DNA of 64,000 nt from Bedellia somnulentella (GCA_963576735.1 OY755177.1:17112001-17176000); one strand, 5' to 3'; shown: positions 51,842-63,735, counted from the first letter of the stretch. Notes: generated from the sequence alone by a model not told the origin. Translations and numbers: made by a program.

Positions 51842-52085
51842 GCTGTGTAGTGTCGGCTTAGAATAGCATTACCCCATTTCTTCCGGTGGGTGTACGTAAG
51901 AGGCGACAAACGGACTTGGGGCTTTTTAAGGGATTTTTGGGCGATGCGGTTGGAGACCCATCACAACAACCTTTATTCTACCATCTTTTCCCCACTCAAC
52001 TTCCAAAAGTGGCTGAGGAATTTCTAAGTCCCTAGCTCTGGCTACCCCTTTTAGGGATTTATAGCCGTGAGTATATGTATGTATG
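51842..52085 (+). repeat. Family A, full length
   Basis: GCTGTGTAGTGTCGGCTTAG to GCCGTGAGTATATGTATG. Confidence 0.9.
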
Positions 52086-52944
52086 TAAAAACAGCTAATT
52101 CCAGAAGTTGAATAGTGAAAAATATTGAATCATTTAAAATCCCCGTAACTAGTAGTCACCTCTTACGATATTTACGATAATAAATGAGATTGTTTTACTC
52201 TGACCTATTACACAAAAAATAATATCGAAGATTTACAGCGATCTAGAAGTTTACTAATTGTTTCTTTCAATGTTATTTAGACTCCATCACAGATTTTATT
52301 ATTGCCAGTGCTGAGAAAAACTATAAAGGCGCAGTCATAACTTGGACAAAACTCTAAGCTGATAAGTAATTATTTCATAACGCCATTATATGCATTATAA
52401 TATACATTACCTTGCAAAATATAAATAACTAAACCTTATTAGGAAGATAGACCAGAAGAAACCATGGAAAAATTACATCCTCTACTAATAATTTTAATTT
52501 TATAAGTTGAAAAGTTTTTGTAGCTCCATCTTTTGAACAATTAAAGAACTACTAAAGATTTTATTTTAGGCTGACATGTTGTTGTGGAAGTTACCTTTGT
52601 TAATGCTTTCATCGCTAGATAGAGCTATAAGAATAAATTAACATAAGTTTTACCAACTTGATGGATTGGGGTAGTCGAATTAAAAATAATACCGACTTCA
52701 AAACCGAAACCTATTAAAACTGTATAATAATAAAGTTATGTTTGGCGACGGTGACTGCCAAATAAACAAACGTTTACATATTAGAGAGTTCTTAATTTAG
52801 ATGAATTTTTGATTTAGTTATACAATAATATTTTTTATTTTTTAACCTTATAAAATGCATTGAAGTATGAATAAACACATCATTTATGTAAATTAAATTA
52901 AGTGGCCTAGGCAATTTTCATTAAAATAACATAAATGTATTCGC
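52086..52944. other. AT-rich noncoding DNA
   Basis: Nothing recognised. Confidence 0.35.
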
Positions 52945-52954
52945 TTCATTTATT

Positions 52955-53198
52955 ATTGTGTGTAGTGTTGGCTTACAATAGCACTACCCCATTTCTTCCC
53001 GTGGGTGTACATTAGAGGCGACTAAGTGTATTTGGAACATTAAAAGTGATTTTTCGGCGATGCAGTTGGAGACCCATCACCAACAACCTTTATTTTACCA
53101 TCTTTTTCCCACTTAACTTCCATAAGTAGCTGAGGAATTTCTGTTTTCTTAGCTCTGGCTACCCTTTCTAAGGATTTATAGCCGTGAGTATATGTATG
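52955..53198 (+). repeat. Family A with 10-bp target duplication
   Basis: GTGTGTAGTGTTGGCTTAC to GCCGTGAGTATATGTATG. TTCATTTATT at 52945-52954 and 53199-53208. Confidence 0.9.
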
Positions 53199-53470
53199 TT
53201 CATTTATTTATATATCAATAAACTAACCGCACATTTTCTGCTAGCTGTGCAGTGTCCAACCACCATAATACTGGCGTGAATTGTAATTAATGACATAACG
53301 ACAGTTACTATTCACACGTTCATCTGCTGGTGTAATAGCTATTGTCTGCTATTTAGATTACTATTACTATTTAGCTTCTATACTATACTACTCATCTTTG
53401 TTTACTATACACAGTCACCAAAACAATTTGACTTACACCAATTTAGTTAAATTAATTTCGTATTTTTTTA

Positions 53471-53698
53471 ACATATACATATACTCACGGCTATAAATCC
53501 CTAGACTGGTTAACCAGAGCTAAGGAATTAGAAATTCCTCAGCCATTTTTGGAAATTGAATGGGGAAAAAGATGGTAAAATAAAGGTTGTTGGTGATGGG
53601 TCTCCAACCGCATCGCCCAAAAATTCCGTTAGTCGCCCTCTTACGTACACCCACCGGAAGAAATGGGGTAGTGTTATTCTAAGCCGACTCTACACAGC
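53471..53698 (-). repeat. Family A with likely target duplication
   Basis: ATACATATACTCACGGC to GCCGACTCTACACAGC. GTATTTTT occurs just outside both ends. Confidence 0.87.
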
Positions 53699-54007
53699 AT
53701 ACATAGTATTTTTCTCTCGCGGCTGGAGGTGATTTAATTTTATGAGTTTTTTGTGGATATTCGGCTAAAAACTAATTATCAAACATCATGTATGTTATAG
53801 TTTCGATTTAGTTTAGTTTTAGTACCTAAGAGTTTTCAATTTATGTAATCTTCCATAAGCTGTCTTTACAAACAGTATTTATTTTTATTTTTTTTTCTCT
53901 ACATTTTATCATAGTTAGTGTTTGCATATATACCCAACTGCTGGGCTGGAAGCTACACTAAGTAAAGTGATTAGGAGCCGTACCACCATGTTTTCCGTAG
54001 TACATAG
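53699..54007. other. AT-rich noncoding DNA
   Basis: Nothing recognised. Confidence 0.35.
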
Positions 54008-54263
54008 CGCACTCTCAAAACGAAAGAGGCCCAAGTCCAAAAATAGTGATATTGAGTTACAATCATAGAGAGACATAAAAAAGTATGCTCTATCCGATGA
54101 ATAGTAAAACAAAAACACTTATTGTTAAAAAAACAGGATAGCGAATATTCCGTCCCTATTAAAATAAGTGCCTTTGTTTTAGAGCATACTTTTTATGCCT
54201 CTGTATGATTGTAACTCAATATCACTATTTTTGGACTTGGGCCTCTTTCATTCTGAGAGTGCG
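54008..54263. mobile_element. Foldback element with 85-bp arms
   Basis: Left arm 54008-54092 and right arm 54180-54263 (CGCACTCTCAAAACGAAAGAG...; ...TTCTGAGAGTGCG) are about 90% complementary around 87 bp. ATAG directly flanks both ends. No coding. Confidence 0.78.
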
Positions 54264-55084
54264 ATAGGTTAAAAGAGTTCGCTGCCGTCTCATGAAAATT
54301 TAAGCAGTCAGTGGTACAGTAAAGTAATTCAGTAAAGTGTCATTTTTCGTTTATGATAAATGAGACATTTTGCGTCTCTTGACAAAAATGCAGGAGGTAA
54401 GTCGAGTTCCAAATGAGAATAAGGAAAAAATATATATTTTACAATCACTGCAATAAGGTCTGTATCACAGCGATACCATATTCATGAATCCACCGAAAAA
54501 TATATTTATGAATTTCCTTAGGAGTTGGACCTTCTCTGCATTTTGTTCCGCAATAATTTTTTTATTTACTTCTAACTGTGATGGTGTTAAAAATACTAAA
54601 ACTTTGCATTTTATTCCTACATTATCAAATTTTGGATTATCATACCTTTAATCTTTTCCAATTTTCCGAAGGTAGAAGGGTATTGCATAAGTTAAAAAAA
54701 AAACCTATGCTTGACATATTATACTCTCAGAATCTTTCCAAACGGACGAGGGCCAAGTTCACTTCTGTTCCAAAAAAAGAACCTACCCTTCCTTTCAAAA
54801 GTACTGAAACGACGGGCACATAGACAACTAAGTGATTTTCTCAAAAATAATTATCTGCTTTAACCCGTTCAATTCTATTTCCGCCTTTCCCGTAGTGACA
54901 TGCGTTTGAAGAAAGAGAAAGAAAAACTGATTATCTTGTCACTTGAATTTACTTAAAAAGTGCCTCGAATTCAGTTGGATTTGAAATATGATTAGCTTTG
55001 CTTCGTCCTCTGAAGATGTATCCTCCGTAAATTGACTGGTTTCGTAGTTATCTTGGCAGTGCAATCGCATCGAAGATTATTGCA
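54264..55084. other. Noncoding DNA, no gene supported
   Basis: An 81-codon open stretch (54578-54823) ends in a Lys/Pro-rich tail; I do not recognise it. Confidence 0.35.
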
Positions 55085-55175
55085 CTCTGTGGGTTGAGCT
55101 AACAGCCGGTGTTCCACAAGGTCTCCTCTTTTATTCACTATATTTATTAACAACTATTTTTATTATTAACGACGT
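55085..55175 (+). pseudogene. LINE reverse transcriptase fragment
   Basis: GTTGAGCTAACAGCCGGTG codes for ELTAGVPQG, the conserved RT motif of jockey-type LINEs; a degraded ...IFIINDV follows. A SINE-B begins right after. About 30 codons only. Confidence 0.7.
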
Positions 55176-55184
55176 ATTTATTGA

Positions 55185-55525
55185 CGTCGTGATAGCTCAA
55201 TGGGTAGAACACCGTTTAACGTGCAAGCGACTAGTGTTTAAATTTACACCAATTTGTCTTTTCTAAAGACATATGTGTGGTAAATTTATCATGGTTGTTA
55301 ACGGTGAGGGAAAACATCGTGAGGAAACCCACATGTCTGGGTTGTACTTAGTCATGTGACAGTGTATTCGTACAAAACGGCTGCCCCCTATCACGTGAGT
55401 GAGTACGTGAGTACGCTGTCAATGCAAAAAGTTGGTACACTGAATACCAGGTGACAAAGTCATGTGGATGTGGATCTTCGGGGATATTCGGCGTGAACGT
55501 TTATGTTTATGTTATGTTATGTTTA
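55185..55525 (+). repeat. SINE-B, full length
   Basis: TCGTGATAGCTCAATGGG head to GATATTCGGCGTGAACG and TTTATG tail; part of the body and the first half of the hairpin are deleted (ATGTGGATCTTCGGGG). Confidence 0.87.
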
Positions 55526-55527
55526 TT

Positions 55528-55845
55528 AACAACCAAGGTAGCTCAGTGATTCGAACATACGTTTATCATGCAGAGAGGCGTCACTTCGATCCCCAAGTTG
55601 GGCCCAAGTCATATGTGTAGTCAATTTATCTAGGTTGTTTATGGTGAGGGAAGAAATGTAATAATGGATAATAATGGACATCTCATTTAAGTACACGTAA
55701 TATTATTTTAAATGTATATCTGTGTTTACGTGGGTACCTTCTCTGGAAACTAGATGGCGCTTGCCATGTGACTTCAGGAGTATTGGTACCTCTGCCAACC
55801 CCTTCGGGGATAAACGGCGTGAACGTTTATGTTATGTATTATGTT
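55528..55845 (+). repeat. SINE-B variant directly after the previous copy
   Basis: Head AACCAAGGTAGCTCAGTG and CACTTCGATCCCCAAG, body diverged (ATAATGGATAATGGACATC type), end CTGCCAACCCCTTCGGGG and GGCGTGAACGTTTATG. Confidence 0.82.
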
Positions 55846-56034
55846 ATCTGTGTTTAATGTGCTATTCTATTGTTGATCTTCTTTTCCTTTGTAATATTTT
55901 TATTATATTTTATGAAATTTACGTTTACTTTCATAATGTTGATTGTTAAGTGTTTCTTAATGTATGTGAGTGTAACTGTGCTTTTCTTTGTATGTAGAAA
56001 TGAATAAATGTTTTCTTTCTTTCTTTCTGTCTAA
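55846..56034. other. Noncoding DNA ending in a TTTC microsatellite
   Basis: TAGAAATGAATAAATG before (TTTC)n looks like a polyadenylated retroposon tail. No frame. Confidence 0.4.
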
Positions 56035-56215
56035 GTTGTACTTTGTCATGTGACAGTGTATTCGTACAAAACAGCGATAGGCCTGCCCCCTATCACGTGA
56101 GTACGCACAACAGTCCAAGCATAACATGGGTACTCTGAGCACTTGGTGAAAATGACCCTTGTGTAATAGTACCCCTGCCAACCGCTTCTAGGATATACGG
56201 CGTGAACGTTTGAGA
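56035..56215 (+). repeat. SINE-B, 5'-truncated
   Basis: TTTGTCATGTGACAGTGTATTC to CTGCCAACCGCTTCTAGG and ACGGCGTGAACGTTTGAG. Confidence 0.83.
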
Positions 56216-56989
56216 TGAATAATAGCGTTTCTGGTAGACTCACTTGTTCCTATTTTCTACAAGAGTTTCCATGTTACTAGCACATAAATGATTTTTTAAA
56301 AACTTTCTTAACTACTACTACTAACTGAAACTTATTTTTTCTTCTTTTTTTGGAGGCTTTTCATCTGAGGCTAGGAAACTCACTGTACTGTCTCAGTTTG
56401 ATCTGGGTACGACATTTTTTATGTATTAATTATTTTGAAAAACAAAATATTTTAGTTAGCGTTCCGTAGGCAAAGTTGTTTAGTTTGATGTCTTTTATCA
56501 ATTTAACATATCACAAGGGTTTGTTTTGAAAACGAGGTCTAGGCCACTGTCACAATAATAGATGGTCAGCTTGTTGAATGTTTGCAGAAACAAACCTCAA
56601 AGTGTGTAAAGAAAGGTAAAACAAGTCAAAAAGCCAAAAACTTTATTTTTCATAATTAAGTTAAAAACTAACATTTTTTGAACGTATTTTTTTAAATTTA
56701 TAACTAGTTCGTTGCTTCGGATGGTGTTCGTAAGGAGAAGAAACAACAAAGAAGCACTTCACATTCGCATTTATTCATTTTTCAAAATATGGTTTGTACA
56801 ATTTTGGTCATATTTTTACTTTATAAAAAAGATTTTCTATGCGACCAAACCAAGCGCTAGTTTGACATAATTAAACTAAATTGTCCATCACGAAAACCAA
56901 TCTCATAACAAGAGAAGAAAAAATCCTCACCAGACAATTATTCCTGGGAATAACGAGGGAAGATTTATAGCTTTACGGACACGGTCAGG
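56216..56989. other. AT-rich noncoding DNA
   Basis: Nothing recognised. Confidence 0.35.
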
Positions 56990-57200
56990 TGCGCGTTGGG
57001 TCCTTGTCGTTTAAAAAATCTTGAACACTGTAGTAAGATTTCTTTAAAAGCATTGCTTTAATCGCCTTTTTAAAAGATGCCACAGGCAATTCCAATATGT
57101 CAGAAGGAAGTTTGTTGAACATTTTGAGGGATAGTCCCATAAAGGAGTTACTTACTTTCTTAAGTCTCCACTTCGGTACGTTCGGTAGGTTGCTGTATCA
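56990..57200 (-). pseudogene. LINE reverse transcriptase C-terminal fragment
   Basis: An open minus-strand stretch of about 69 codons: SNLPNVPKWRLKKVSNSF, LSLKMFNKLPSDILELPV, FKKAIKAMLLKKSYYSVQDF, LNDKDPT. The FN.LP..I....FK..LK..L....YYSV.DFL pattern is the usual end of CR1/jockey-type ORF2. No start and no RT core. Confidence 0.8.
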
Positions 57201-57288
57201 CACGTACCATATGACATATCTATATAAGTAGAAGTAGAGAACAATTCTTTTTATTTGGAAATAATTATTTTTTATCTTTATCTTTTTT

Positions 57289-57500
57289 ATATATACTCAC
57301 GGCTATAAATCGATTACGGAGAAGATGGTAAAATATAGGTTGTTAGTGATGGGTTTCCAACCGCATCGCCCAAAAATCCCTTGAAAACCCCGAATACCCT
57401 TAGTCGCTTCTTAAATGAATCCAGCCAAAATGAAGTACAGTAACCAGTTAATACACGGGAAGAAATAGGGTAGTACTATTCTAGGCCGACACTACTCAGC
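57289..57500 (-). repeat. Family A, rearranged
   Basis: ATATACTCACGGCTATAAATCG jumps to GGAGAAGATGGTAAAATA (deletion of about 60 bp), and a 40-bp stretch (near 57416-57456) is inserted before CGGGAAGAAATAGGG. Ends GCCGACACTACTCAGC. Confidence 0.82.
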
Positions 57501-59188
57501 ATTCGACGTGAAATCCTATTTCCACGCCCTTAACACTACTGGGACAGAAATTTTGAAAAGGTTAAACCAATTCTAGCAAATTTTAATTTATTCACAATAC
57601 TACAAACACATACAATATGTACAATATAAATATAAACATACGACTGATGTAATACAATGGTAACAAAGAAAAAAAATAGCTGTATTGGTTTATTTGGATT
57701 CATGAAAGTCATGAGACTTCGATGTCTGCTTGCAGTCACGTCAATTCTCTTGTACAAGTAAAAGTATTAAAAGTGAGCACTTCAAAAGTCAAACCAGGGC
57801 ACGGAAATCGTCAAAAATCACTGTATTTTATTACAACTTCTCTTATATTCCTAGTTCTTAGCTGTGTTGTATTGGTTTAGCATAGCACTAAACCCGCGTG
57901 CTACTCCACTATTGCTCCGCGTGGGTTAAAATCGCACTTTGGCCTATACTACATTATGTAACACACACTTATGTCTCCAAAATATACTTTTGATTTACTC
58001 AATATACTTTTGATCTTTCAAGTGTGTACTGGCTATACGCACACATACATGCACACACACTTAAATATTCCATTTTCAAATTCTCGTCATTTCTCTTGTC
58101 TGTGGCGCATCGCGAGTATAGGTAGGTTAGTCGGCTTAAAAGGTCGAGAAACCAGGGCCGTAAAATAAAAATAAAAAGTATCGTTAATCAGGTAAGTTCT
58201 AAATTTAAAAAGAAATTCATTGAAATTCATCATTGAAATCTTATATTCTAGGATTATAAAATATTGTTTTATTGTAACCACACAAATCAAATACTATTAT
58301 CTATTTTACATAAAACTACATTTATCTTCTTCAAAATCCTCAAACCCACACAGAACCGAAAAAATATCCATGAAAATGTCAAACTAAAAGTATTCGAATT
58401 TCATTTGGATCACTCTGTAGCTATTCAACCCCTGACGCCCCGCGGCTCCGTGCAGACTCCACCAGTGCTCTGCCAACGCTCGCCAAGTGAACATCTACAT
58501 TTTATCCGCAACACCACGAGGAAAAATCATTTCATAAAAAAGTACAATTAACCGAACAATGATTCTACGTCACAATATATAGTTTGTTTGCTCTCCAACG
58601 TTCCATCGGTTTATGGTGTTTGTAAAGTGGAATTAAGAGTGTATCGGAAAATATTAGGAAGGTCGTGTTTAATGTGATTTCGGTGAGTTTGTTTATAGTT
58701 TTATCTTGAAAGCTCAATTTTCATCGTTGTTATCTTTAATACTCAATTTCAAAGTCAGTTTTAAAGTTTATGGAGTTGAATTTCGGAGATAACATTCAAC
58801 TTAGATTTAAAAATGATCACTAGAAAATTGACATTGATGTATGTACTGATTTTAGAATCATATTATAAGCTTTTGAATGTCAATGTGTTAAAGCTAAAAT
58901 ATGAATCAAACATGTAATGATATTACTTTTTTCACTACCACAAAATATTTCTTCTTTTCGATATCTAGTTTCATAAGAAAAATGCTCACTTTGGCGCCCA
59001 ATTTTCTTACAATGATTTTCCCGGCAAAAGTGACCTTGACCGAAAAGGTTGAGACAAATTATGGTAACCTTTTTTCACGAGCGCGTTTTTCTCCCAAAAA
59101 AGATTTTATCTCCGGAAGTGACATCTCTTTATGCGAAGCGTCCTTGACCCTGAAGTGGATATAAATGAAGAACATATATTTACCCGTT
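57501..59188. other. Noncoding DNA, 1.7 kb, no gene supported
   Basis: Includes a somewhat GC-richer patch at 58420-58510 and a possible plus-strand donor (TTTCGGTGAGTTTG, about 58678). No conserved frame is recognised. A Family A start-like piece is near 57863-57925. Confidence 0.35.
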
Positions 59189-59199
59189 TTACTTTTGTA

Positions 59200-59427
59200 G
59201 CTGTGTAGTGTAGCTTTAGAATAGCACTACCCTAATTCTTCCCGTGGGTATTCGTAAGAGGCGGCTAAGGGTATTGCAGCTTTATACATTGAAGACCCGT
59301 CACCAAAAACCTTTTATTTTTCAATCTTTCCCCCACTAAATTTCCAATAATGGCTGAAAAATGTCTTATTCCGAAGCTCTGGCTACCCCTTTTAGGGATT
59401 TATAGCCGTGAGTGTTATGTATGTTAG
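59200..59427 (+). repeat. Family A with 11-bp target duplication
   Basis: GCTGTGTAGTGTAGCTTTAG to GCCGTGAGTGTTATGTATG. TTACTTTTGTA (59189-59199) and TTACATTTGTA (59428-59438) flank it. Confidence 0.88.
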
Positions 59428-59438
59428 TTACATTTGTA

Positions 59439-59608
59439 GTGCTGGCTTAGGATAGCACTATCATCGCTCTTTCTTTTTAATTGTTTGTTTGACTGTGTGG
59501 GCACAATCAAATACCGCAGATTTTTATAAGACTACCTTCTCCACTCTCAACTTACTAAAATAGCTCTGGATGACCCTTTTCGCGATAGTAGGCGCAAGTA
59601 TAAGTAGA
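59439..59608 (+). repeat. Family A, older copy directly downstream
   Basis: GTGCTGGCTTAGGATAGCAC to GTAGGCGCAAGTATAAG, diverged and internally deleted. It starts at the base after the target duplication of the previous copy. Confidence 0.7.
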
Positions 59609-60974
59609 TAGGTTATTCTCCATCTTATTGTTAATGTTTCGCGGATTTATCTATGTTTTCGATATAATTGTAATATTTTTTTCAGTAGCTTAAATCCTTA
59701 TAAGTACAACATCTCAATTCGGTTGTATGTTTTTTATTGTATGACATGTATGTAACGGGATTACTCCCTTAATAGTCAATCAATTTCAAAAATTGTTTTT
59801 CGGCTCGGTCTACCTTATATTATAGAACTTGAAATGAAATTTTATTCGTACTCCAAAGTTTTAATGTGTCACGCCATTAATTTCTATCTGTCTTAGACTA
59901 GCATTGCCGATTGTCACTTTGATAAATATAAACAATATTCTCGATATATGGTTTATAAAATTATGTGTTCTCATTCTATAAAATTAAATAATGCAAATAA
60001 TTTTCTTGGCTTTTAACATAAGATATAACACAACGCAAAAATTAAAATGATTCCGACTCAGTATGTGTGTGCACCCTCGAAATTAAAATTTAGCGCACGT
60101 TCATTTTCAGTCGAATATCACGTGAAAATGAGAAATTTTCAGAAAATCAGTAACTGTACACTGACTAATTAAATTAAATCGTAAATAGTTTTATCAACAA
60201 GTTAAAAAAAACGTGAATTCAGACTTTTAAAACGTATATAGATCCCATTAAACCACTAACTCTTTTATATTTAATGCCAATTTATTTCACAGCTTCAAAC
60301 TTTTGAATCATAATAAAATCCTAAACATTTAGTAATTGAAATAAATACCTATGACAATTACAAAACAATAAAACGACGTCTGTCTAATATATAATTAAAT
60401 TAAAACACTTGTACAGCTAACTGGAGATGTCGTTAAATAATAACACAGTAGGAGGACTCAATTGCTCGACTTATGTAATGCGACCGTTAAAGTTGTCTGT
60501 ACCTACGTACCTAGTCATTTGTTTGTATCTACTGCTGTGTTTAAAATAGCCTAGAAACAATCCAATCCATGTTTTTTTTGGAAAACTGGTAATGTATGCC
60601 TTTTTTCCCCATTATAAACCAATACAAATAATAATTGTTTTAAAACAAATGAAGAGAAAAAAATCATAATTAGGAAAATCAATTGACTTTACGTTTCAGA
60701 TCCATATTTTGTTTACATTTCAAGAATACATTAACTCCAAGTACTGAAAAGCCAATAAGCATCTAATTTTTTCTCTAAAATTCCCAAGTTAATGCAAATG
60801 GTTGGTTTATTTGCCAGAAGAAGTTCTCTCTCTGTCTCTCTTCTTTACGAAAAAGAGCACTACCGTATCCGTTGTTAATAAGTCGATAATAAGTCGTTGA
60901 AATTACAAAGAGGCATGTCTATTTACATTGTAAGATGAAAAGTCTGCGTCATTTCCTGACAATTAATCAGTTTT
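59609..60974. other. AT-rich noncoding DNA, 1.4 kb
   Basis: No frame or repeat that I can support. Confidence 0.35.
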
Positions 60975-61456
60975 ATTTCTCTTCCGTTTGCTTAGCTGTA
61001 AATAGACTAACGACCGATTTCTGGATTGAGTATTCCATCTGAGAACAATTTAATCAACCTAAATGTGGATAGAACGAGCTTTGCACCTTTTTGTCTGTTG
61101 TTTGATATCATTGTTGTTTTTTTTGTTACTTTATTTTCTTGTATTGTTGTATTTTAAGAGACAAATAAAAACATTTATTATTATTATATTATTATTATTA
61201 TATAAATCTTAACAAATGAATGAGACAAAATGATAATTAAGTCTTTCTCAGCTTGAATACTCAATTCAGAAATCGGGCGTGAGGGTATTGGCGTCTTTTA
61301 GGTGATCTTTGGGCAATGCGGTTGGAGACTCATCACCGAGAACCTTTGTTTCACAATCTTTTCCCCACTTAACTTCCAATAGTGGTTGAGGAATTTCGTA
61401 TTCTAGTGCTCTGGCTACGCCTCTTAGGGATTTATAGCCGTGAGCATAAGTATACA
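60975..61456 (+). repeat. Family A copy split by MITE-G
   Basis: Left piece ATTTCTCTTCCG to GACTAA (60975-61010, weak) and right piece GAGGGTATTGGCG to GCCGTGAGCATAAG (61281-61456). The MITE sits at the TAA of GCGACTAAGGG in the Family A sequence. Confidence 0.7.
61011..61279. mobile_element. MITE-G copy 2, with inserted AT-rich segment
   Basis: Arms CGACCGATTTCTGGATTGAG and CTCAATTCAGAAATCGGGCG match copy 1. The loop holds an extra 130 bp including AAATAAAAACATTTATTATT and (ATT)n, probably a retroposon tail. Confidence 0.78.
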
Positions 61457-61795
61457 TGTTTGCTTTACTTTATATCGTTAAAAATAAAATTCTTATTAAT
61501 CTAATAGTATTCTTCGACTATAGGGGAACTAGTGGACAATGGCTGAAATTATGATGCTGATGTTTTTCATAAATGCAAGGTGTAAAATTTAAAACAATTT
61601 AATCTACAGCAGTATACGAAACAGCTATAAATTATTAAGGTAGTAAAAACGAATTGTATACCGGAAAACTGTGTTGTTTCATCGTAATTTATTGTTTTCA
61701 ATTCATCATCCTAACATAAGCTTTCAGTTTATAGATGAAAAAAATGAATAAAGATGATATTATTTTATTAAAATAGTATTATGACTTTATACCAT
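61457..61795. other. AT-rich noncoding DNA
   Basis: Nothing recognised. Confidence 0.35.
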
Positions 61796-61933
61796 ACTTA
61801 CATACATATTCTCACGGCTATGAATCCCTTGAAGGGGTAGCCAGAGCTAGGGAATCAGAAATTCCTCAAAAATCCCTTTAAAGCCCCAATATCGTTAATC
61901 GCCTCTTACGTACACCCACCGGAAGAAATGGGG
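61796..61933 (-). repeat. Family A with central deletion
   Basis: ACATATTCTCACGGCTATGAATC to CCGGAAGAAATGGGG; the middle and 5' end are lost. Confidence 0.8.
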
Positions 61934-61944
61934 ACTTTATACCA

Positions 61945-62130
61945 CACATTCACATACTCACGCCAATTGGGGTAGGCAGAGACTATTGATCCTACTTTGC
62001 GAGATCCTGGTAGGTTTCTCCAACTTTGTTTGGTCATAAATCTTTTAATACACGTTCTTTCATTATTTATACTTTGGACGCCTCTGTTTGATCTCAATGT
62101 ATGCGTAGTGGTCGTTCATTCATTCATTAA
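61945..62130 (-). pseudogene. LINE-E 3' region, degenerate
   Basis: ACATACTCACGCCAATTGGGG, GTAGGCAGAGACTATTGATCC, then broken coding (NNERTCIKRFM, EIQTEASKV type). It directly abuts the previous Family A copy. Confidence 0.78.
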
Positions 62131-62506
62131 AATGTATATTAGTACCACAAGCAAAATCTCATTTTTTTTTTATAAAAATACCGTTGACAGAGTATAACTT
62201 TTGCATCCATATACTTTATGTGGAGACGTAATGCAGAATGAAACCAAATAATTTAATCAATAAACTTATAGCAAACTAAATTATATTTAACAAACTGAGA
62301 TATACATTTGGTTTTCGGCATAAAATAATTAAGCTCGTTACCATAGTAAAGACGGGCAGAGAGCTAGTTTACAGGATTTAACTATGATCATCAATCAAGT
62401 ACCTTGACAGAGGTTCCGCAAAAATAGGAAATGGTAGTCAATTGATAGTTAATGTTGTGTATGTAATCAAATCACGTTTTACTTCCTAAGAATAAAGAAG
62501 TAGATA
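62131..62506. other. Noncoding DNA
   Basis: Nothing recognised. Confidence 0.35.
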
Positions 62507-62796
62507 GCGACATGATAGTCCAGTGGGTAGAACACCCGCCCGAAAACAGAAGGGCGTGAGTTCCAATCCTGGGACGGGCCTACACCAATTTGCCTTTTCT
62601 AAAGTCATATGTGTGGTTAATTTATCATGGTTGCTAACGGTGAGGGAAAACATCGTGAGGAAACCCACATGGCTGAGTTGTACTCAGTCATGTGACAGTG
62701 TATTCGTACAAAACGGCGATAGGCCTGCCCCCTATCTGCTACCTCTGCCAACCCCTTCGGGGATAAACGGCGTGAACGTTTATGTTTTATGTTTAT
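62507..62796 (+). repeat. SINE-B with internal deletion
   Basis: Head CATGATAGTCCAGTGGGTAG and GAGTTCCAATCCTGGGACGG; end CTGCCAACCCCTTCGGGG, GGCGTGAACGTTTATG. The body between CCCCCTATC and TACCTCTGCC is deleted. Confidence 0.9.
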
Positions 62797-62867
62797 AATA
62801 AAGAAGTATTGATCGATATATCCATGATCCTGATATTCCGAGCTTGACTCTTTCATAAACAGTTTTA

Positions 62868-62968
62868 ACGGAACTTATGTCAACTACGAAATGTGGCTGA
62901 GGAGTTTCAACCTCTAGAGCTCTGGCTACCCATTGTAGGGATTTAAGACCGTGAGTATATGAATAAAT
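62868..62968 (+). repeat. Family A, 5'-truncated
   Basis: TATGTCAACTACGAAATGTGGC to AAGACCGTGAGTATATG. Confidence 0.75.
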
Positions 62969-63593
62969 GAGTTTTAACAGACTCAAATTGATCTACGTAC
63001 TATTATCGTAATTTTTGTTAATAGTCATCCACCATAGTAAAATGCAAAGCTGATAATCATTGGATCAGTTATAATCAGTTTTCTATTGACAGAAAAGCCG
63101 TTTGAAAATCGAAATAATTATTATCCTATACAAACTGTCACACTTACACCAAACAAGTTAATGCAACCGAATTTCCGAACAAAAACGCAATCTTTTTATA
63201 TTATTTTTCGGTGCATGCATCCCTGCATACCCCTTTTGTTGTCCGTAGTCCTAACTATAAGAGAATAAAGGTGGTTTTGGCTTGTTTGTATCTAGTTTAG
63301 TAACAGAAAGGGCGAAGCGCCCTCTTCTATGCAACAATAGGAAAGTGCATAATAGTTGTATGAACGCTGCAAGCTAGGGGCTGATTAAGCTTTGTTCTCT
63401 GTTGTACTCAAAGATTGAACCTCAAGGAAAAAGTATTAAAAATTTATTAATATTTCATTCTACTGAATTTTTTGTTTGTTGTGTCCGGACTCGAAGATTT
63501 TAATCAGAAGACAAATATTGTTTACTATTATATAAAACTAATATTTTATTACAATAATACAATTGTAATTTACACTATACAAAAAGATCTCGA
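62969..63593. other. Noncoding DNA
   Basis: AAGGGCGAAGCGCCCTC near 63308 is a short hairpin (GGGCG/CGCCC). Nothing else is recognised. Confidence 0.35.
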
Positions 63594-63735
63594 GAATCCT
63601 TCATGAGTTCTTTGGCACTTTTGGAAGTCGAGTGGGAAAAAGATTATATAAAAAGGTGTGAGTGATGGATCTCACACCGCATCACCCAATAATAACAATC
63701 GATTAAAATGCCCCAACACCAGTTTAGTATTGGCT
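63594..63735 (-). repeat. Family A, degenerate
   Basis: GGCACTTTTGGAAGTCGAGTG to AAAATGCCCCAACACC; both ends lost. Confidence 0.7.

Noticed and set aside
54578..54823. 81-codon open stretch as a small gene
   Set aside because: Low-complexity composition and no recognisable domain or flanking signals.
58264..59164. Two plus-strand open stretches (58264-58551, 58901-59164)
   Set aside because: Compositional; the first overlaps a slightly GC-rich patch but shows no conserved motif. Might be 5' UTR of something, but nothing supports it.
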